From positions 714,713 to 778,712 of the forward strand of contig BDSI01000046.1 of the NCBI GenBank assembly GCA_003117195.1: a stretch of DNA of 64,000 nt. The letters run 5' to 3'. The notes under the pieces are model-generated. The model saw only the letters and a program-made list of their open reading frames with translations, did no database searches and was not told where the DNA came from. Below, in pieces: positions 18,842-30,839 of the stretch (positions are counted from its first letter, which is position 1; each line of letters begins with the position of its first letter). Source of the DNA: Eudorina sp. 2006-703-Eu-15 (taxonomy: Eukaryota; Chlorophyta; Chlorophyceae; Chlamydomonadales; Volvocaceae). The position numbers were made by a program, and so were the translations under genes.

Positions 18842-21800
18842 CTAATCTGACATTACTGCGGCGGCAGCCTGTGGGGCTGGCACAGGGTGGGCCAGGGACA
18901 GATGGACCCGCAGCCTGGGCGCCTGCCCTTCGGCACGCTCGACAGAGCACAGGACACCTTCATGCGCCCATGAGGCTTCGAAGGCGTCCAGCGGAGCTGT
19001 CTTCAGCTGGGCGGTGATGTGAGAGAGTGGCAACCCAGCCATGGTGTCGTCGGGCAACGCTGCCATCCGGAAATGCGCCCACATGAGCCGTTGGAGCTCG
19101 CTGACCACCTGGGTGACGACCGCTTCGGAGGGGCAGGGCTCGGTGTCAGCAGCTTGGTGGTGGCACCAGACGGCCCACAGCCAGGTGGCCCGAAGGGCGG
19201 TCCAGAGGGTTTGCAGGCCCGGGCTGGTTGGGTACTGGCCCCAGGCGGCGGCCCAGTCTCCCAGCAGCAGTTCAACGCTCATCATTGGGGGGCCGGGCCC
19301 CCCGGTGATGGCCCTCCAGAGAGCCACCAGCCACTCACGAGCACCCTTGTACGCCGGGCAGGCCACAAAGATGTGGGTCAAGCTGTCCATGCACAGTTCT
19401 GGCCGCCATCGCCGTGGCTGCTGCTGCTGTGGCTGCTGCTGTGGCTGTTGGCAGGGTGGGTGGCTGCAGGCGGCGCGGTCCGGCCGGCCTTTGGTTGCGA
19501 GGTACAGGCCGCACGGGAGCCGTGCATGCTGCAGACGCCACACCAGGGCCTTGGCCCGGTTGCTGGCCGGGCTGTCCCACAGCCGCTGCCAGGTCTTGTG
19601 CTTCTGGGCCGCCGTGGGTGCACCCAAGCCCGGCGGGTCTGGCGGTTCAGGCGGGTCAGGTGGGTCTGGCAGGTCAGGTGGGTCCGGCGGGGCGGGTGGG
19701 TCCACGGGGGCCAGCTGATCTGGTAGGTCCGGCGGGTTCCCTTGCAGCGGCCCTGCGGGGTGGTGGTTGATGAAGGCAGATGGCCCAGCTGTCGAGGGGC
19801 CTGCCCCTGGGTCCCCCCGGCTGTGAGGACGCCGCTGAGTTGCCGGCAGCTGAGTGACACTGGCTGTGAACGGGGAGAGTGGGTTGCAACGTGGCCGCAT
19901 CCAGGCTGCAGGCTGGACTGGGTGCATCCTGAACCAGCTGCTATGGCTGGGGGCCCTATTGGCTGCATGCTGCCGTCTCCATTCCTCCTCCAGGACCGTG
20001 AGTGCACTGCGATTACCCGGGAGTGTAGGCCACGCAGCGGGCGTCAGGGGTCCTGGGCCGTGGTCTCCCAAAGCCAGGCGTGCAGCTGTGAGACGGCGGC
20101 GGGTTTCGCAGACTGTGTAGTGTACCAGTGGCAGGGTGCCATGGCCATGACTGAGGGGGTGGCACTGCACCTCGCTCCAGGGGCCCAGGAGCTGGTTCTC
20201 GGTTGGCCACAAGGCCGGCCGCTCAGCCGGCGGGGCAGCCTGGTACGCCAACCGCTCCGCCAGGGACCAGAAGCGGCGCGGCTTTTTGCCTGGCAGGACA
20301 CAGGCCGCCAGCCACGCGTCAGGGGCCGCTGGCCCGGCCGCTGTTGGTTCAGGGGTGACGAGGCGGCCGCTGGGCAAGGCAGCCAGTAGAGCTCCGGACG
20401 GGCTGCGGACCCAGTTGCTGTCCAGTGACACTTGCCAATTTGCTGCTTCAGGAAGTTCTGCGGTGAGGAGGCCACCTGGCAGGAGCTGGTGCCAGTCGGG
20501 AGGCACGGCGGCCAGCACAGCCTGCAGTTGGGGGTCACGCTGGGCCAGGTCTGGGGCTGCACGCAGGGCTGCCACGGTGCACGGTGCGTCGATGGGTCCG
20601 CCCTCAGGCATACCGGGGGGCTGGAATGGCTGTCCTGTCACTGGGTCCCGAAGGGCTGCATTGTAGTACAGCGGCTCATGCAGCAGCGCCCGCGCGTCAG
20701 TGCCCTCAGGGTAAGGCAGCCGGCAGGGCTGTGAGGCCCGGAAGGATGTCACCAGGCTGGCCAGGTACGGGGGCAGGTTTGCCGGTGGGTCCACCGTCCC
20801 ATACACCCAACCCCAGCCGGCGGTCCCCCGGGGGGCCCAGTTAGCGAAGAGGGAGCGCATGATCAGCTTCCAGGGCTGCCGGCCTGGTTGGGCTAACTGC
20901 GCCAGGGTCTTGCCATGCAGCGCTGCAAGGAAGGAGTCAAGGTCAATGTGGCCAACCCCGCCACACTCGTGGTCTTGGCATGCCACCACTGGATCCGGCT
21001 TCAGCAGTGCACGACCATTGCACACCAGGGTAGCATCTTCAGGCAGCAACGACCAGGCTGTGAAGCCGTCGATGCACTTCCGCAGCGCTGCCAGCTGGGG
21101 TGGGGAGGGCTGGACAAAGGAGAAGTGGAAGGCAAGGGCATTGCCCAATACCTGCTTGGCCACATGGACCCTGCCAACGAAGCTGAGGCCATGCCGCCGC
21201 CACACCTGCCCGATGTTGTTCAGCCGTTGGATACGGCTGGCGTAGCAGAGGTTGGCCGCCAGGGTGGTGTCAGTGGTGAGCGGTACCCCAAGGTGGCGGG
21301 GCGGCTCCTCCCCAGGGAGAGGGAATTTGGCGCCCGTTGCCTCATTCACACCCCAGACCACACGGTGGGTTCCGAGCACCAGCCCCTTGCTTTTGCTGGC
21401 ATTCTCCTTGGCGTTACTGGCCCGGCAGAAGAGCTGGACCGCTGCTTTGGCGACGGGGCCGTCCTCGTCAACGTCCCGGACCGTGAGGACAGTATCGTCG
21501 GCATGGTGCGACACGGGCGGTGCAGGCTGTCCACTGGGGAGGGTGGGCGTGCGTAGCTGGCCTGAGGCGCATAAATGGTGCAGGTACGCCGTGAGTGGCT
21601 CAAGTTGCAGGACCCAGAGGACAGGCGACAAGGTGCTGCCCTGCTCGAGGCCGTTCCGGACCGGGAACGGGGCCGACAGCTGGCCGTTGACCACAACACG
21701 GGAAGACCCATCTGACGTGAGGAGGCGGATCCACCGCTGCATGTTGGGTCCAAAACCCTTGGACTCGACCACCCGGTACAGCCACGGACGGTGGACCCGG

Positions 21801-23637
21801 TCGTAGGCTTTCTCAATGTCCAGGAAGAGGAGGGCCGCGGATTGCTGGGACTGCTGCACATGCTCAGCCAGGGCCAGGTGGTACAGGATATTGTCCCGGA
21901 TATCCCGTCCCGCAATGAAGGCTGTTTGGAGCGGGTCCACCAGGTAATCCAAGGCCGGCTGTAGGCGGTTGCTGACCACTTTGCAGACGATTTTGTAATC
22001 GCACTGCAGGAGGGTGATGGGCCGGTAGCTGCTGAGGTCCGGCCGAGGCAGGCGCTTCCCCTTATAGATGAGAGAGATGATCCCTTCACGCCAGCTGCGG
22101 GGCAGGGATGCAGCAGCGGCCGCCCCGGAGGCGACGGAGCCCTGGTGGAAGGCTTCATTGGCGGCTGCAAGGAGCGGCGGCCCCAGCTGCTCCCACAGGA
22201 CACGATAAACCTCGTACGGGACACCATCCGAACCCGGGGCCTTGCCATTCTGGCATGAAGCCAGGGCCACCATGAGTTCCTCCAACTGGAGTTCCCCCTG
22301 GGCCCCTGCGCCATCAGAGCTGTCCCGCAGGTCGTCTGGCAGTCGCCGGCGAAGGTGGCTGAGTAGCAGGTCCTGGGCAGCGGGGTCCACCTCCCCAACT
22401 CGGAACAGGCCCGTGGGGCTGTCACTGCTGTACATGGCGTGGGCGGCCGTGGTGATGGTCTCACCGGCATTCGCGCTGGTCAGGGGGACTGGCTCGGGCT
22501 GCCCTGGGGCGAGCAGGTGGGTGATGGGTTCCCTGACCTTAGCCTCCCGGCCGAGCTGGTGGAACCAGCCGGTGCCTTTGTCTCCATGCCGGGTGTAGGC
22601 GGCATCCAGGGCGGCATTGCGGCGGGTTGAGGCCTGGGCCACACTGTCAGCCAGCTGCTTGCAGGCACGAGCGGCGTCCAGGCTAACAGGAGAGCCCGGG
22701 CACTGCCATGCTGGGCCGCCAGAGCTGCGGCTGCGGCCTGCTGTGCAGCACGAAGGTCGGCCACTTGCTCGCGGAGATGCTGGCGGTGGAGCTGGTCAGC
22801 CACCAGCCGCAGCCGACCTTTGACCCACTCCCAAGTTTCCCTGGCATCCACGGGGGAACACGTTGCTGGGCCGCCTGGAGCTCGGACTGGACCGCAGCCT
22901 TAAGGCGCGGCAGCAGGCTGGGATGGTAGAGGAGATAGGTGGGAAACATCCAGCCGCTGCGGCCGAGTGGGGGCAGGCCAGGCAGCGCCAGCTCGAGCAG
23001 GACACCATGATGGTCACCGGGCGCCCCCGGGGCAAGCTGTATGTGGGCCACGTATGCAGCCAGTGGCCGGCTGATCAGCCAGCGATCCAGGCGGGCGGTG
23101 GCCGCCCGGTTGGCGGCGGCTGGATAAGTGTAGCCACGGTCGGGCCGACCCGTGGGCCAGGGGTCCACCAGGTCTGCAGCGGAGATAAGGTGCTGGAGCT
23201 GCTGCCGGCCGGCCGCCCTGTTACGAGACAGTTCGGCTTCCTCCGATGGGCCCAGAGTGCAGTTGAGGTCGCCCCCAAGTATGATGTGGCGGTCGGTGTC
23301 CAAGTATGGCTGCAGCCCTGTGAAGAAGTCTGGCTTTTCGGCTGCTGCTGGCGGGGCATACACACTGAGGAGCCGCAGCCGAAGGTGCAGGACGTCCCAG
23401 TCCCAGCAGACGACACGGCCAGCGTCGTCCTGTTTGGAGCCTTGTTGCACGAGGCCAGGTAAGGCCAGCCCGGGGCGAACCAGGATGGCTGCGCCCCGGC
23501 TGTGAGCACTGCCCGGGCTGTACGCCCACCGGCCTTTCCACGGCGCGCCCGGGCCCTCCCCCCGCTGCAGTGCTGCCTGCAGATCCTCCTTGCTGCCCAG
23601 TTTGGCTTCCTGGACAAACGTGACATCCGGGTTGCGG
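18842..23637 (-). pseudogene. LINE-B ORF2: AP endonuclease, reverse transcriptase, zinc-knuckle tail
   Basis: The most complete uninterrupted copy in the window. Read from right to left it covers the endonuclease from NPDVTFVQEAK (about 23640) through GGDLN, which coordinates the catalytic metal, and DHHGV. A 1-base loss near 22690 (GGAGAGCCCGGG) breaks the frame. From there a single frame of over 1,260 codons runs to the TAG at 18842. RT blocks include FLDIEKAYDRV and SHHADDTVL (about 21487-21513). A Pro-rich PPDPPEPPDPPG linker, a CSHPPC knuckle, a Gln-rich stretch and THIFVACP (zf-RVT-like) follow. The first 35 or so codons and ORF1 are missing. The enzyme would nick target DNA and reverse-transcribe its own RNA from the nick (TPRT). 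Confidence 0.9.
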
Positions 23638-25612
23638 GCTGGGGTTGGGTGTATGGGACGGTGGACCCACCGGCAAACCTGCCCCCGTACCTGGCCAGCC
23701 TGGTGACATCCTTCCGGGCCTCACAGCCCTGCCGGCTGCCTTACCCTGAGGGCACTGACGCGCGGGCGCTGCTGCATGAGCCGCTGTACTACAATGCAGC
23801 CCTTCGGGACCCAGTGACAGGACAGCCATTCCAGCCCCCCGGTATGCCTGAGGGCGGACCCATCGACGCACCGTGCACCGTGGCAGCCCTGCGTGCAGCC
23901 CCAGCCCTGGCCCAGCGTGACCCCCAACTGCAGGCTGTGCTGGCTGCCGTGCCTCCAGACTGGCACCAGCTCCTGCCAGGTGGCCTCCTGACCGCAGAAC
24001 TTCCTGAAGCAGCAAATTGGCAAGTGTCACTGGACAGCAACTGGGTCCGCAGCCCGTCCGGAGCTCTACTGGCTGCCCTGCCCAGCGGCCGCCTCGTCAC
24101 CCCTGAACCAACAGCGGCCGGGGCAGCGGCCCCTGAAGCGTTGCTGCCGGCCTGTGTCCTGCCAGGCAAAAAGCCGCGCCGCTTCTGGTCCCTGGCGGAG
24201 CGGCTGGCGTACCAGGCTGCCCCACCGGCTGAGCAGCCGGCCTTGTGGCCAACCGAGAACCAGCTCCTGGGCCCCTGGAGCGAGGTGCAGTGCCACCCCC
24301 TCAGTCATGGCCACGGTGCCCTGCCACTGGTACACTACACAGTCTGCGAAACCCGCCGCCGTCTCACAGCTGCACGCCTGGCTTTGGGAGACCACGGCCC
24401 AGGACCCCTGACGCCCGCTGCATGGCCTACACTCCCGGGTAATCGCAGTGCACTCACAGTCCTGGAGGAGGAATGGAGACGGCAGCATGCAGCCAACCGG
24501 GCCCCCAGCCATAGCAGCTGGTTCAGGATGCACCCAGTCCAGCCTGCAGCCTGGATGCGGCCACGTTGCAACCCACTCTCCCCGTTCACAGCCAGTGTCA
24601 CTCAGCTGCCGGCAACTCAGCGGCGTCCTCACAGCCGGGGGACCCAGGGGCAGGCCCCTCGACAGCTGGGCCATCTACCTACATCAACCAACCCCCCGCA
24701 GGGCCGCTGCAAGGGAGCCCGCCAGACCTACCAGATCAGCTGGCCCCCGTGGACCCACCCGCCCCACCGGACCCACCTGAACTGCCAGACCCACCTGACC
24801 CGCCTGAACCGCCAGACCCGCCGGGCTTGGGTGCACCCACGGCGGCCCAGAAGCACAAGACCTGGCAGCGGCTGTGGGACAGCCCGGCCAGCAACCGGGC
24901 CAAGGCCCTGGTGTGGCGGCTGCACCATGCACGGCTCCCGTGCGGCCTGTACCTAGCAACCAAAGGCCGGCCGGACCGCGCCGCCTGCAGCCACCCACCC
25001 TGCCAACAGCCACAGCAGCAGCCACAGCAGCAGCAGCCGCGGCGATGGCGGCCAGAACCGTGCCTGGACAGCTTGACCCACATCTTTGTGGCCTGCCCGG
25101 CGTACCAGGGTGCTCGTGAGTGGCTGGTGGCTCTCTGGGGGGCCATCACCGGGGGGCCCGGCCCCCCAATGATGAGCGTTGAACTGCTGCTGGGAGACTG
25201 GGCCGCCGCCTGGGGCCAGTACCCAACCAGCCCGGGCCTGCAAACCCTCTGGACCGCCCTTCGGGCCACCTGGCTGTGGGCCGTCTGGTGCCACCACCAA
25301 GCCGCTGACACCGAGCCCTGCCCCTCTGAAGTGGTCGTCACCCAGGTGGTCAGCGAGCTCCAACGGCTCATGTGGGCGCATTTCCGGATGGCAGCGTTGC
25401 CCAACGACACCATGGCTGGGTTGCCACTCTCTCACATCACCGCCCAGCTGAAGACAGCTCCGCTGGACGCCTTCGAAGCCTCATGGGCGCATGAAGGTGT
25501 CCTGTGCTCTGTCGAGCGTGCCGAAGGGCAGGCGCCCAGGCTGCGGGTCCAGCTGTCCCTGGCCCACCCTGTGCCAGCCCCACAGGCTGCCGCCGCAGTA
25601 ATGTCAGATTAG
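23638..25612 (+). pseudogene. LINE-A ORF2, second part: C-terminal region
   Basis: Continues LINE-A after the LINE-B insertion at WGWVYGTVDPP. It carries the post-RT domain, the DPPEPPDPPG linker, the Cys/His knuckle with the Gln run, and the family C-terminus ending AAAAVMSD with TAG at 25610-25612. One base is missing near 24644 relative to other copies, so the frame shifts in the linker. Confidence 0.88.
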
Positions 25613-26627
25613 TTTCAGCTCGCAGCTACAGCTACAGCATCAGCTCAGCCCCGCTCAGGGGGTTTTGCTGTGTGAGCCGTTTCCGGTTTGTGTAGGGCAG
25701 TAGTGAAAGGGGGTTTCGGTTCGGCTTTGTGGGGGGGCCTCGAGGGTGCTGGGGTCTAGGGGGGCCAGTGTTGTAGGGGTGAGGGCCTCCAGGGTTGGGT
25801 TGGCGAGGGAGGGGTGTGCCTGCTTGCTGCGCCCCGCAGGGTACCAGCCCTGGACGTTTCCGTTGCTCGTGAGGTGCTCGTGCTCTGCCGGGCCGGCGTC
25901 TGTTGGCGTGGCTGGCGGAGCGGCGCCCTGTTGTGCGGCCCTGCGGTGTGCTCGTGCTCGAGACCCTACCGAGCGGCACCCGGGTTCGGCCGTGACGTGC
26001 TTGGCGCCTTGGTGTGCTCGTGCCCTGGCCTCCTGTGCCTTGGGCGGCACCTCGGTGCTTTTGGGTTCGTGCGAGCCTGGGGGGTCTGTTTTTGGGGGGT
26101 GGGGGTTTGGGTTCCTTCGGTTTGGGCGGTCTGGTGTGTCTCCTTCTGTTGGGAGTTCCGGTGTTCCCTGGGGCTGCTGCAGGTTGTTGCTTCCGTTTCT
26201 TTGCTTTGTGTCTTCTGTGGCTGCTGCAGTTGGGTGTTGCCCTGCTTCTTTGGGTAGTGTTTGCCTCGTTGCTGTGTTCTGGTTGTGTAGCTGTTTTTCT
26301 TTTCTTTTTTTTGTTTTTTGTTGTTTGTTGGTGGGTGGGTCGTCTTTGGCCTTCCGTCTCGCCTGGTGGCCTGGAGTAGGAGGTGCGGCCTTGTTGTGCC
26401 GTTTTGCCGCTTTGGGAGCTTTTCTCTCCCTCTGCCGCCCTGTCCCTGTCCCCGTCCTGTCTGTGAGGTTGGCGTTGCTTGGTTCCCTTTCCTTCTGGTT
26501 GGTGCCTCTGGGGCTCGGTTGCGGTGTGGTGGTCTTTGCTTGCCGTCTGGCCTTCTTCCCGGCTTGCTGCTTGGTCTGCTTCCGTCCCTTTGTCCTTGTA
26601 ACGTCCCTCTCAGAAAAAAAAAAAAAA
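25613..26627 (+). mobile_element. LINE-A 3' UTR and poly(A)
   Basis: A full-length 3' UTR of about 1 kb, ending CCCTCTCAG plus A15. It is a reference for the family end. Confidence 0.93.
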
Positions 26628-26682
26628 ACAACATACAGAAAGGCACCCCGTCCCGAGTCCTGGTTCCTTCAGAAAAAAAAAA
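26628..26682 (+). mobile_element. SINE copy 6, last 45 bp plus poly(A)
   Basis: CAACATACAGAAAGGCACC to CCTTCAG plus A10, directly abutting the LINE-A tail. Confidence 0.88.
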
Positions 26683-27029
26683 TCAGAGGTGCCCAGGCGG
26701 GCCTGCAGCTGGTCCATGACAGCTTTGCTGAAGCGGAATGCATGGTCAGGGCTGGCTTCCACGGCTGTGAGGTATTTGGCCAGGAAAGACAGGTGCTGCC
26801 GGTACAGCTGCAGCAGTGCCGCCGCTGTGGACGGGGCCTGGCTGACATGGTGGGGTTTTTTTATTTTTTTTGTGGGTATGGGCGGCCATCCCTCTCTCCA
26901 GCGCTGCCAGCAAGATGGTGTCCGCAGGGGCTGGTCGCTGTTTGCATGCTAGGTCCCGCCGGCTCGCGGCCAGCAGCAGGCGGGAAGCTTGCGGTTCACT
27001 TAGCGGCCCAGTGGAGGTGCAGTCGAGCT
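26683..27029 (-). pseudogene. Inverted LINE ORF1 C-terminal fragment
   Basis: Reverse of ORF1 residues near its C-terminus (compare 31335-31670). It lies directly before a + strand ORF2 C-terminal segment at 27030, the arrangement produced by 5' inversion. A T-tract insertion at 26855-26871 with GTGGG duplicated interrupts it. Confidence 0.8.
26850..26876. mobile_element. Poly(T)-only insertion with 5-bp target duplication
   Basis: GTGGG (26850-26854 and 26872-26876) flanks a run of T with one A. The site is empty at 31488-31496 on the other strand. Confidence 0.75.
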
Positions 27030-28757
27030 GGTGGCTGTGCTGGCTGCCGTGCCTCCAGACTGGCACCAGCTCCTGCCAGGTGGCCTCCTGACCGCAGAAC
27101 TTCCTGAAGCAGCAAATTGGCAAGTGTCACTGGACAGCAACTGGGTCCGCAGCCCTTTGTCCTTGTAACGTCCCTCTCAGAAAAAAAAAAAAAAAGCCCG
27201 TCCGGAGCTCTACTGGCTGCCCTGCCCAGCGGCCGCCTCGTCACCCCTGAACCAACAGCGGCCGGGGCAGCGGCCCCTGAAGCGTGGCTGCCGGCCTGTG
27301 TCCTGCCAGGCAAAAAGCCGCGCCGCTTCTGGTCCCTGGCGGAGCGGCTGGCGTACCAGGCTGCCCCACCGGCTGAGCAGCCGGCCTTGTGGCCACCCGA
27401 GAACCAGCTCCTGGGCCCCTGGAGCGAGGTGCAGTGCCACCCCCTCAGTCATGGCCACGGCGCCCTGCCACTGGTACACTACACAGTCTGCGAAACCCGC
27501 CGCCGTCTCACAGCTGCACGCCTGGCTTTGGGAGACCACGGCCCAGGACCCCTGACGCCCGCTGCATGGCCTACACTCCCGGGTAATCGCAGTGCACTCA
27601 CAGTCCTGGAGGAGGAATGGAGACGGCAGCATGCAGCCAACCGGGCCCCCAGCCATAGCAGCTGGTTCAGGATGCACCCAGTCCAGCCTGCAGCCTGGAT
27701 GCGGCCACGTTGCAACCCACTCTCCCCGTTCACAGCCAGTGTCACTCAGCTGCCGGCAACTCAGCGGCGTCCTCACAGCCGGGGGGACCCAGGGGCAGGC
27801 CCCTCGACAGCTGGGCCATCTACCTACATCAACCAACCCCCCGCAGGGCCGCTGCAAGGGAGCCCGCCAGACCTACCAGATCAGCTGGCCCCCGTGGACC
27901 CACCCGCCCCACCGGACCCACCTGAACTGCCAGACCCACCTGACCCGCCTGAACCGCCAGACCCGCCGGGCTTGGGTGCACCCACGGCGGCCCAGAAGCA
28001 CAAGACCTGGCAGCGGCTGTGGGACAGCCCGGCCAGCAACCGGGCCAAGGCCCTGGTGTGGCGGCTGCACCATGCACGGCTCCCGTGCGGCCTGTACCTA
28101 GCAACCAAAGGCCGGCCGGACCGCGCCGCCTGCAGCCACCCACCCTGCCAACAGCCACAGCAGCAGCCACAGCAGCAGCAGCCGCGGCGATGGCGGCCAG
28201 AACCGTGCCTGGACAGCTTGACCCACATCTTTGTAGCCTGCCCGGCGTACCAGGGTGCTCGTGAGTGGCTGGTGGCTCTCTGGGGGGCCATCACCGGGGG
28301 GCCCGGCCCCCCAATGATGAGCGTTGAACTGCTGCTGGGAGACTGGGCCGCCGCCTGGGGCCAGTACCCAACCAGCCCGGGCCTGCAAACCCTCTGGACC
28401 GCCCTTCGGGCCACCTGGCTGTGGGCCGTCTGGTGCCACCACCAAGCCGCTGACACCGAGCCCTGCCCCTCTGAAGCGGTCGTCACCCAGGTGGTCAGCG
28501 AGCTCCAACGGCTCATGTGGGCGCATTTCCGGATGGCAGCGTTGCCCGACGACACCATGGCTGGGTTGCCACTCTCACACATCACCGCCCAGCTGAAGAC
28601 AGCTCCGCTGGACGCCTTCGAAGCCTCATGGGCGCATGAAGGTGTCCTGTGCTCTGTCGAGCGTGCCGAAGGGCAGGCGCCCAGGCTGCGGGTCCAGCTG
28701 TCCCTGGCCCACCCTGTGCCAGCCCCACAGGCTGCCGCCGCAGTAATGTCAGATTAG
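27030..28757 (+). pseudogene. LINE ORF2 C-terminal region, with a 25-bp LINE-tail insertion
   Basis: Begins at AVLAAVPPDWHQL and runs to VMSD and TAG at 28755-28757. A 25-bp LINE 3' end plus A15 (27156-27195) is inserted between AGCCC duplications. It carries the Pro linker, Cys/His knuckle and Gln run as in LINE-A. Confidence 0.87.
27156..27195 (+). mobile_element. Ultra-short LINE insertion (25 bp of 3' UTR plus poly(A))
   Basis: TTTGTCCTTGTAACG to CTCTCAG plus A15, flanked by AGCCC (27151-27155 and 27195-27199). Other copies lack it. Confidence 0.9.
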
Positions 28758-29334
28758 TTTCAGCTCGCAGCTACAGCTACAGCATCAGCTCAGCCCAGCT
28801 CAGGGGGTTTTGCTGTGTGAGCCGTTTCCGGTTTGTGTAGGGCAGTAGTGAAAGGGGGTTTCGGTTCGGCTTTGTGGGGGGGCATCGAGGGTGCTGGGGT
28901 CTAGGGGGGCCAGTGTTGTAGGGGTGAGGGCCTCCAGTGTTGGGTTGGCGAGGGAGGGGTGTGCCTGCTTGCTGCGCCCCGCAGGGTACCAGCCCTAGAC
29001 GTTTCCCTTGCTCGTGGCGTGCTCGTGCTCTGCCGGGCCGGCGTCTGTTGGCGTGGCTGGCGGAGCGGCGCCCTGCTGTGCGGCCCTGCGGTGTGCTCGT
29101 GCTCGAGCCCTACCGAGCGGCACCCGGGTTCGGCCGTGACGTGCTTGGCGCCTTGGTGTGCTCGTGCCCTGGCCTCCTGTGCCTTGGGCGGCACCTCGGT
29201 GCTTTTGGGTTCGTGCGAGCCTGGGGGGTCTGTTTTTTGGGGGGTGGGGGGTTTGGGTTCCTTCGGTTGGGCGGTCTGGTGTGTCTCCTTCTGTTGGGAG
29301 TTCCGGTGTTCCCTGGGGCTGCTGCAGGTTGTTG
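28758..29334 (+). mobile_element. LINE 3' UTR, first half
   Basis: Continuous with the ORF2 ending at 28757. It is cut at GCAGGTTGTT by a reverse LINE insertion. Confidence 0.9.
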
Positions 29335-30839
29335 TTTTTTTTTTTTTTTTTCTGAGAGGGACGTTACAAGGACAAAGGGACGGAAGCAGACCAAGCAGCA
29401 AGCCGGGAAGAAGGCCAGACGGCAAGCAAAGACCACCACACCGCAACCGAGCCCCAGAGGCACCAACCAGAAGGAAAGGGAACCAAGCAACGCCAACCTC
29501 ACAGACAGGACGGGGACAGGGACAGGGCGGCAGAGGGAGAGAAAAGCTCCCAAAGCGGCAAAACGGCACAACAAGGCCGCACCTCCTACTCCAGGCCACC
29601 AGGCGAGACGGAAGGCCAAAGACGACCCACCCACCAACAAACAACAAAAAACAAAAAAAAGAAAAGAAAAACAGCTACACAACCAGAACACAGCAACGAG
29701 GCAAACACTACCCAAAGAAGCAGGGCAACACCCAACTGCAGCAGCCACAGAAGACACAAAGCAAACAAACGGAAGCAACAACCTGCAGCAGCCCCAGGGA
29801 ACACCGGAACTCCCAACAGAAGGAGACACACCAGACCGCCCAACCGAAGGAACCCAAACCCCCCACCCCCCAAAAACAGACCCCCCAGGCTCGCACGAAC
29901 CCAAAAGCACTGAGGTGCCGCCCAAGGCACAGGAGGCCAGGGCACGAGCACACCAAGGCGCCAAGCACGTCACGGCCGAACCCGGGTGCCGCTCGGTAGG
30001 GTCTCGAGCACGAGCACACCGCAGGGCCGCACAACAGGGCGCCGCTCCGCCAGCCACGCCAACAGACGCCGGCCCGGCAGAGCACGAGCACGCCACGAGC
30101 AACGGAAACGTCCAGGGCTGGTACCCTGCGGGGCGCAGCAAGCAGGCACACCCCTCCCTCGCCAACCCAACACTTTTTTTTTTTTTTTCTGAGAGGGACG
30201 TTACAAGGACAAAGGGACGGAAGCAGACCAAGCAGCAAGCCGGGAAGAAGGCCAGACGGCAAGCAAAGACCACCACACCGCAACCGAGCCCCAGAGGCAC
30301 CAACCAGAAGGAAAGGGAACCAAGCAACGCCAACCTCACAGACAGGACGGGGACAGGGACAGGGCGGCAGAGGGAGAGAAAAGCTCCCAAAGCGGCAAAA
30401 CGGCACAACAAGGCCGCACCTCCTACTCCAGGCCACCAGGCGAGACGGAAGGCCAAAGACGACCCACCCACCAACAAACAACAAAAAACAAAAAAAAGAA
30501 AAGAAAAAACAGCTACAAAACCAGAACGCAGCAACGAGGCAAACACTACCCAAAGAAGCAGGGCAACACCCAACTGCAGCAGCCACAGAAGACACAAAGC
30601 AAACAACGGAAACAACAACCTGCAGCAGCCCCAGAGAACACCGGAACTCTCAACAGAAGGCGACACACCAGACCGCCCAACAGAAGGAACCCAAAACCCT
30701 CCACCCCCCAAAAACACTGGAGGCCCTCACCCCTACAACACTGGCCCCCCTAGACCCCAGCACCCTCGAGGCCCCCCCACAAAGCCGAACCGAAACCCCC
30801 TTTCACTACTGCCCTACACAAACCGGAAACGGCTCACAC
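29335..30839 (-). mobile_element. LINE 3' UTR copy split by a second LINE
   Basis: Poly(T) at 29335-29351, UTR to 30173, nested copy 30174-30713, then UTR again from 30714 to about 30839. It ends before the coding part. Confidence 0.9.
30174..30713 (-). mobile_element. Nested LINE 3' UTR fragment
   Basis: Inserted in the previous copy with AACAC(T) duplicated on each side. It is one of the AACAACGGAAAC sequence variants also seen at 32671, 38169 and 51524. Confidence 0.88.

Noticed and set aside
25746..27107. Long open frames through the LINE 3' UTR on both strands (for example the 453-codon frame here)
   Set aside because: They read through UTR, poly(A) and neighbouring insertions as Lys or Phe runs, share no domain, and simply recur wherever the UTR occurs.
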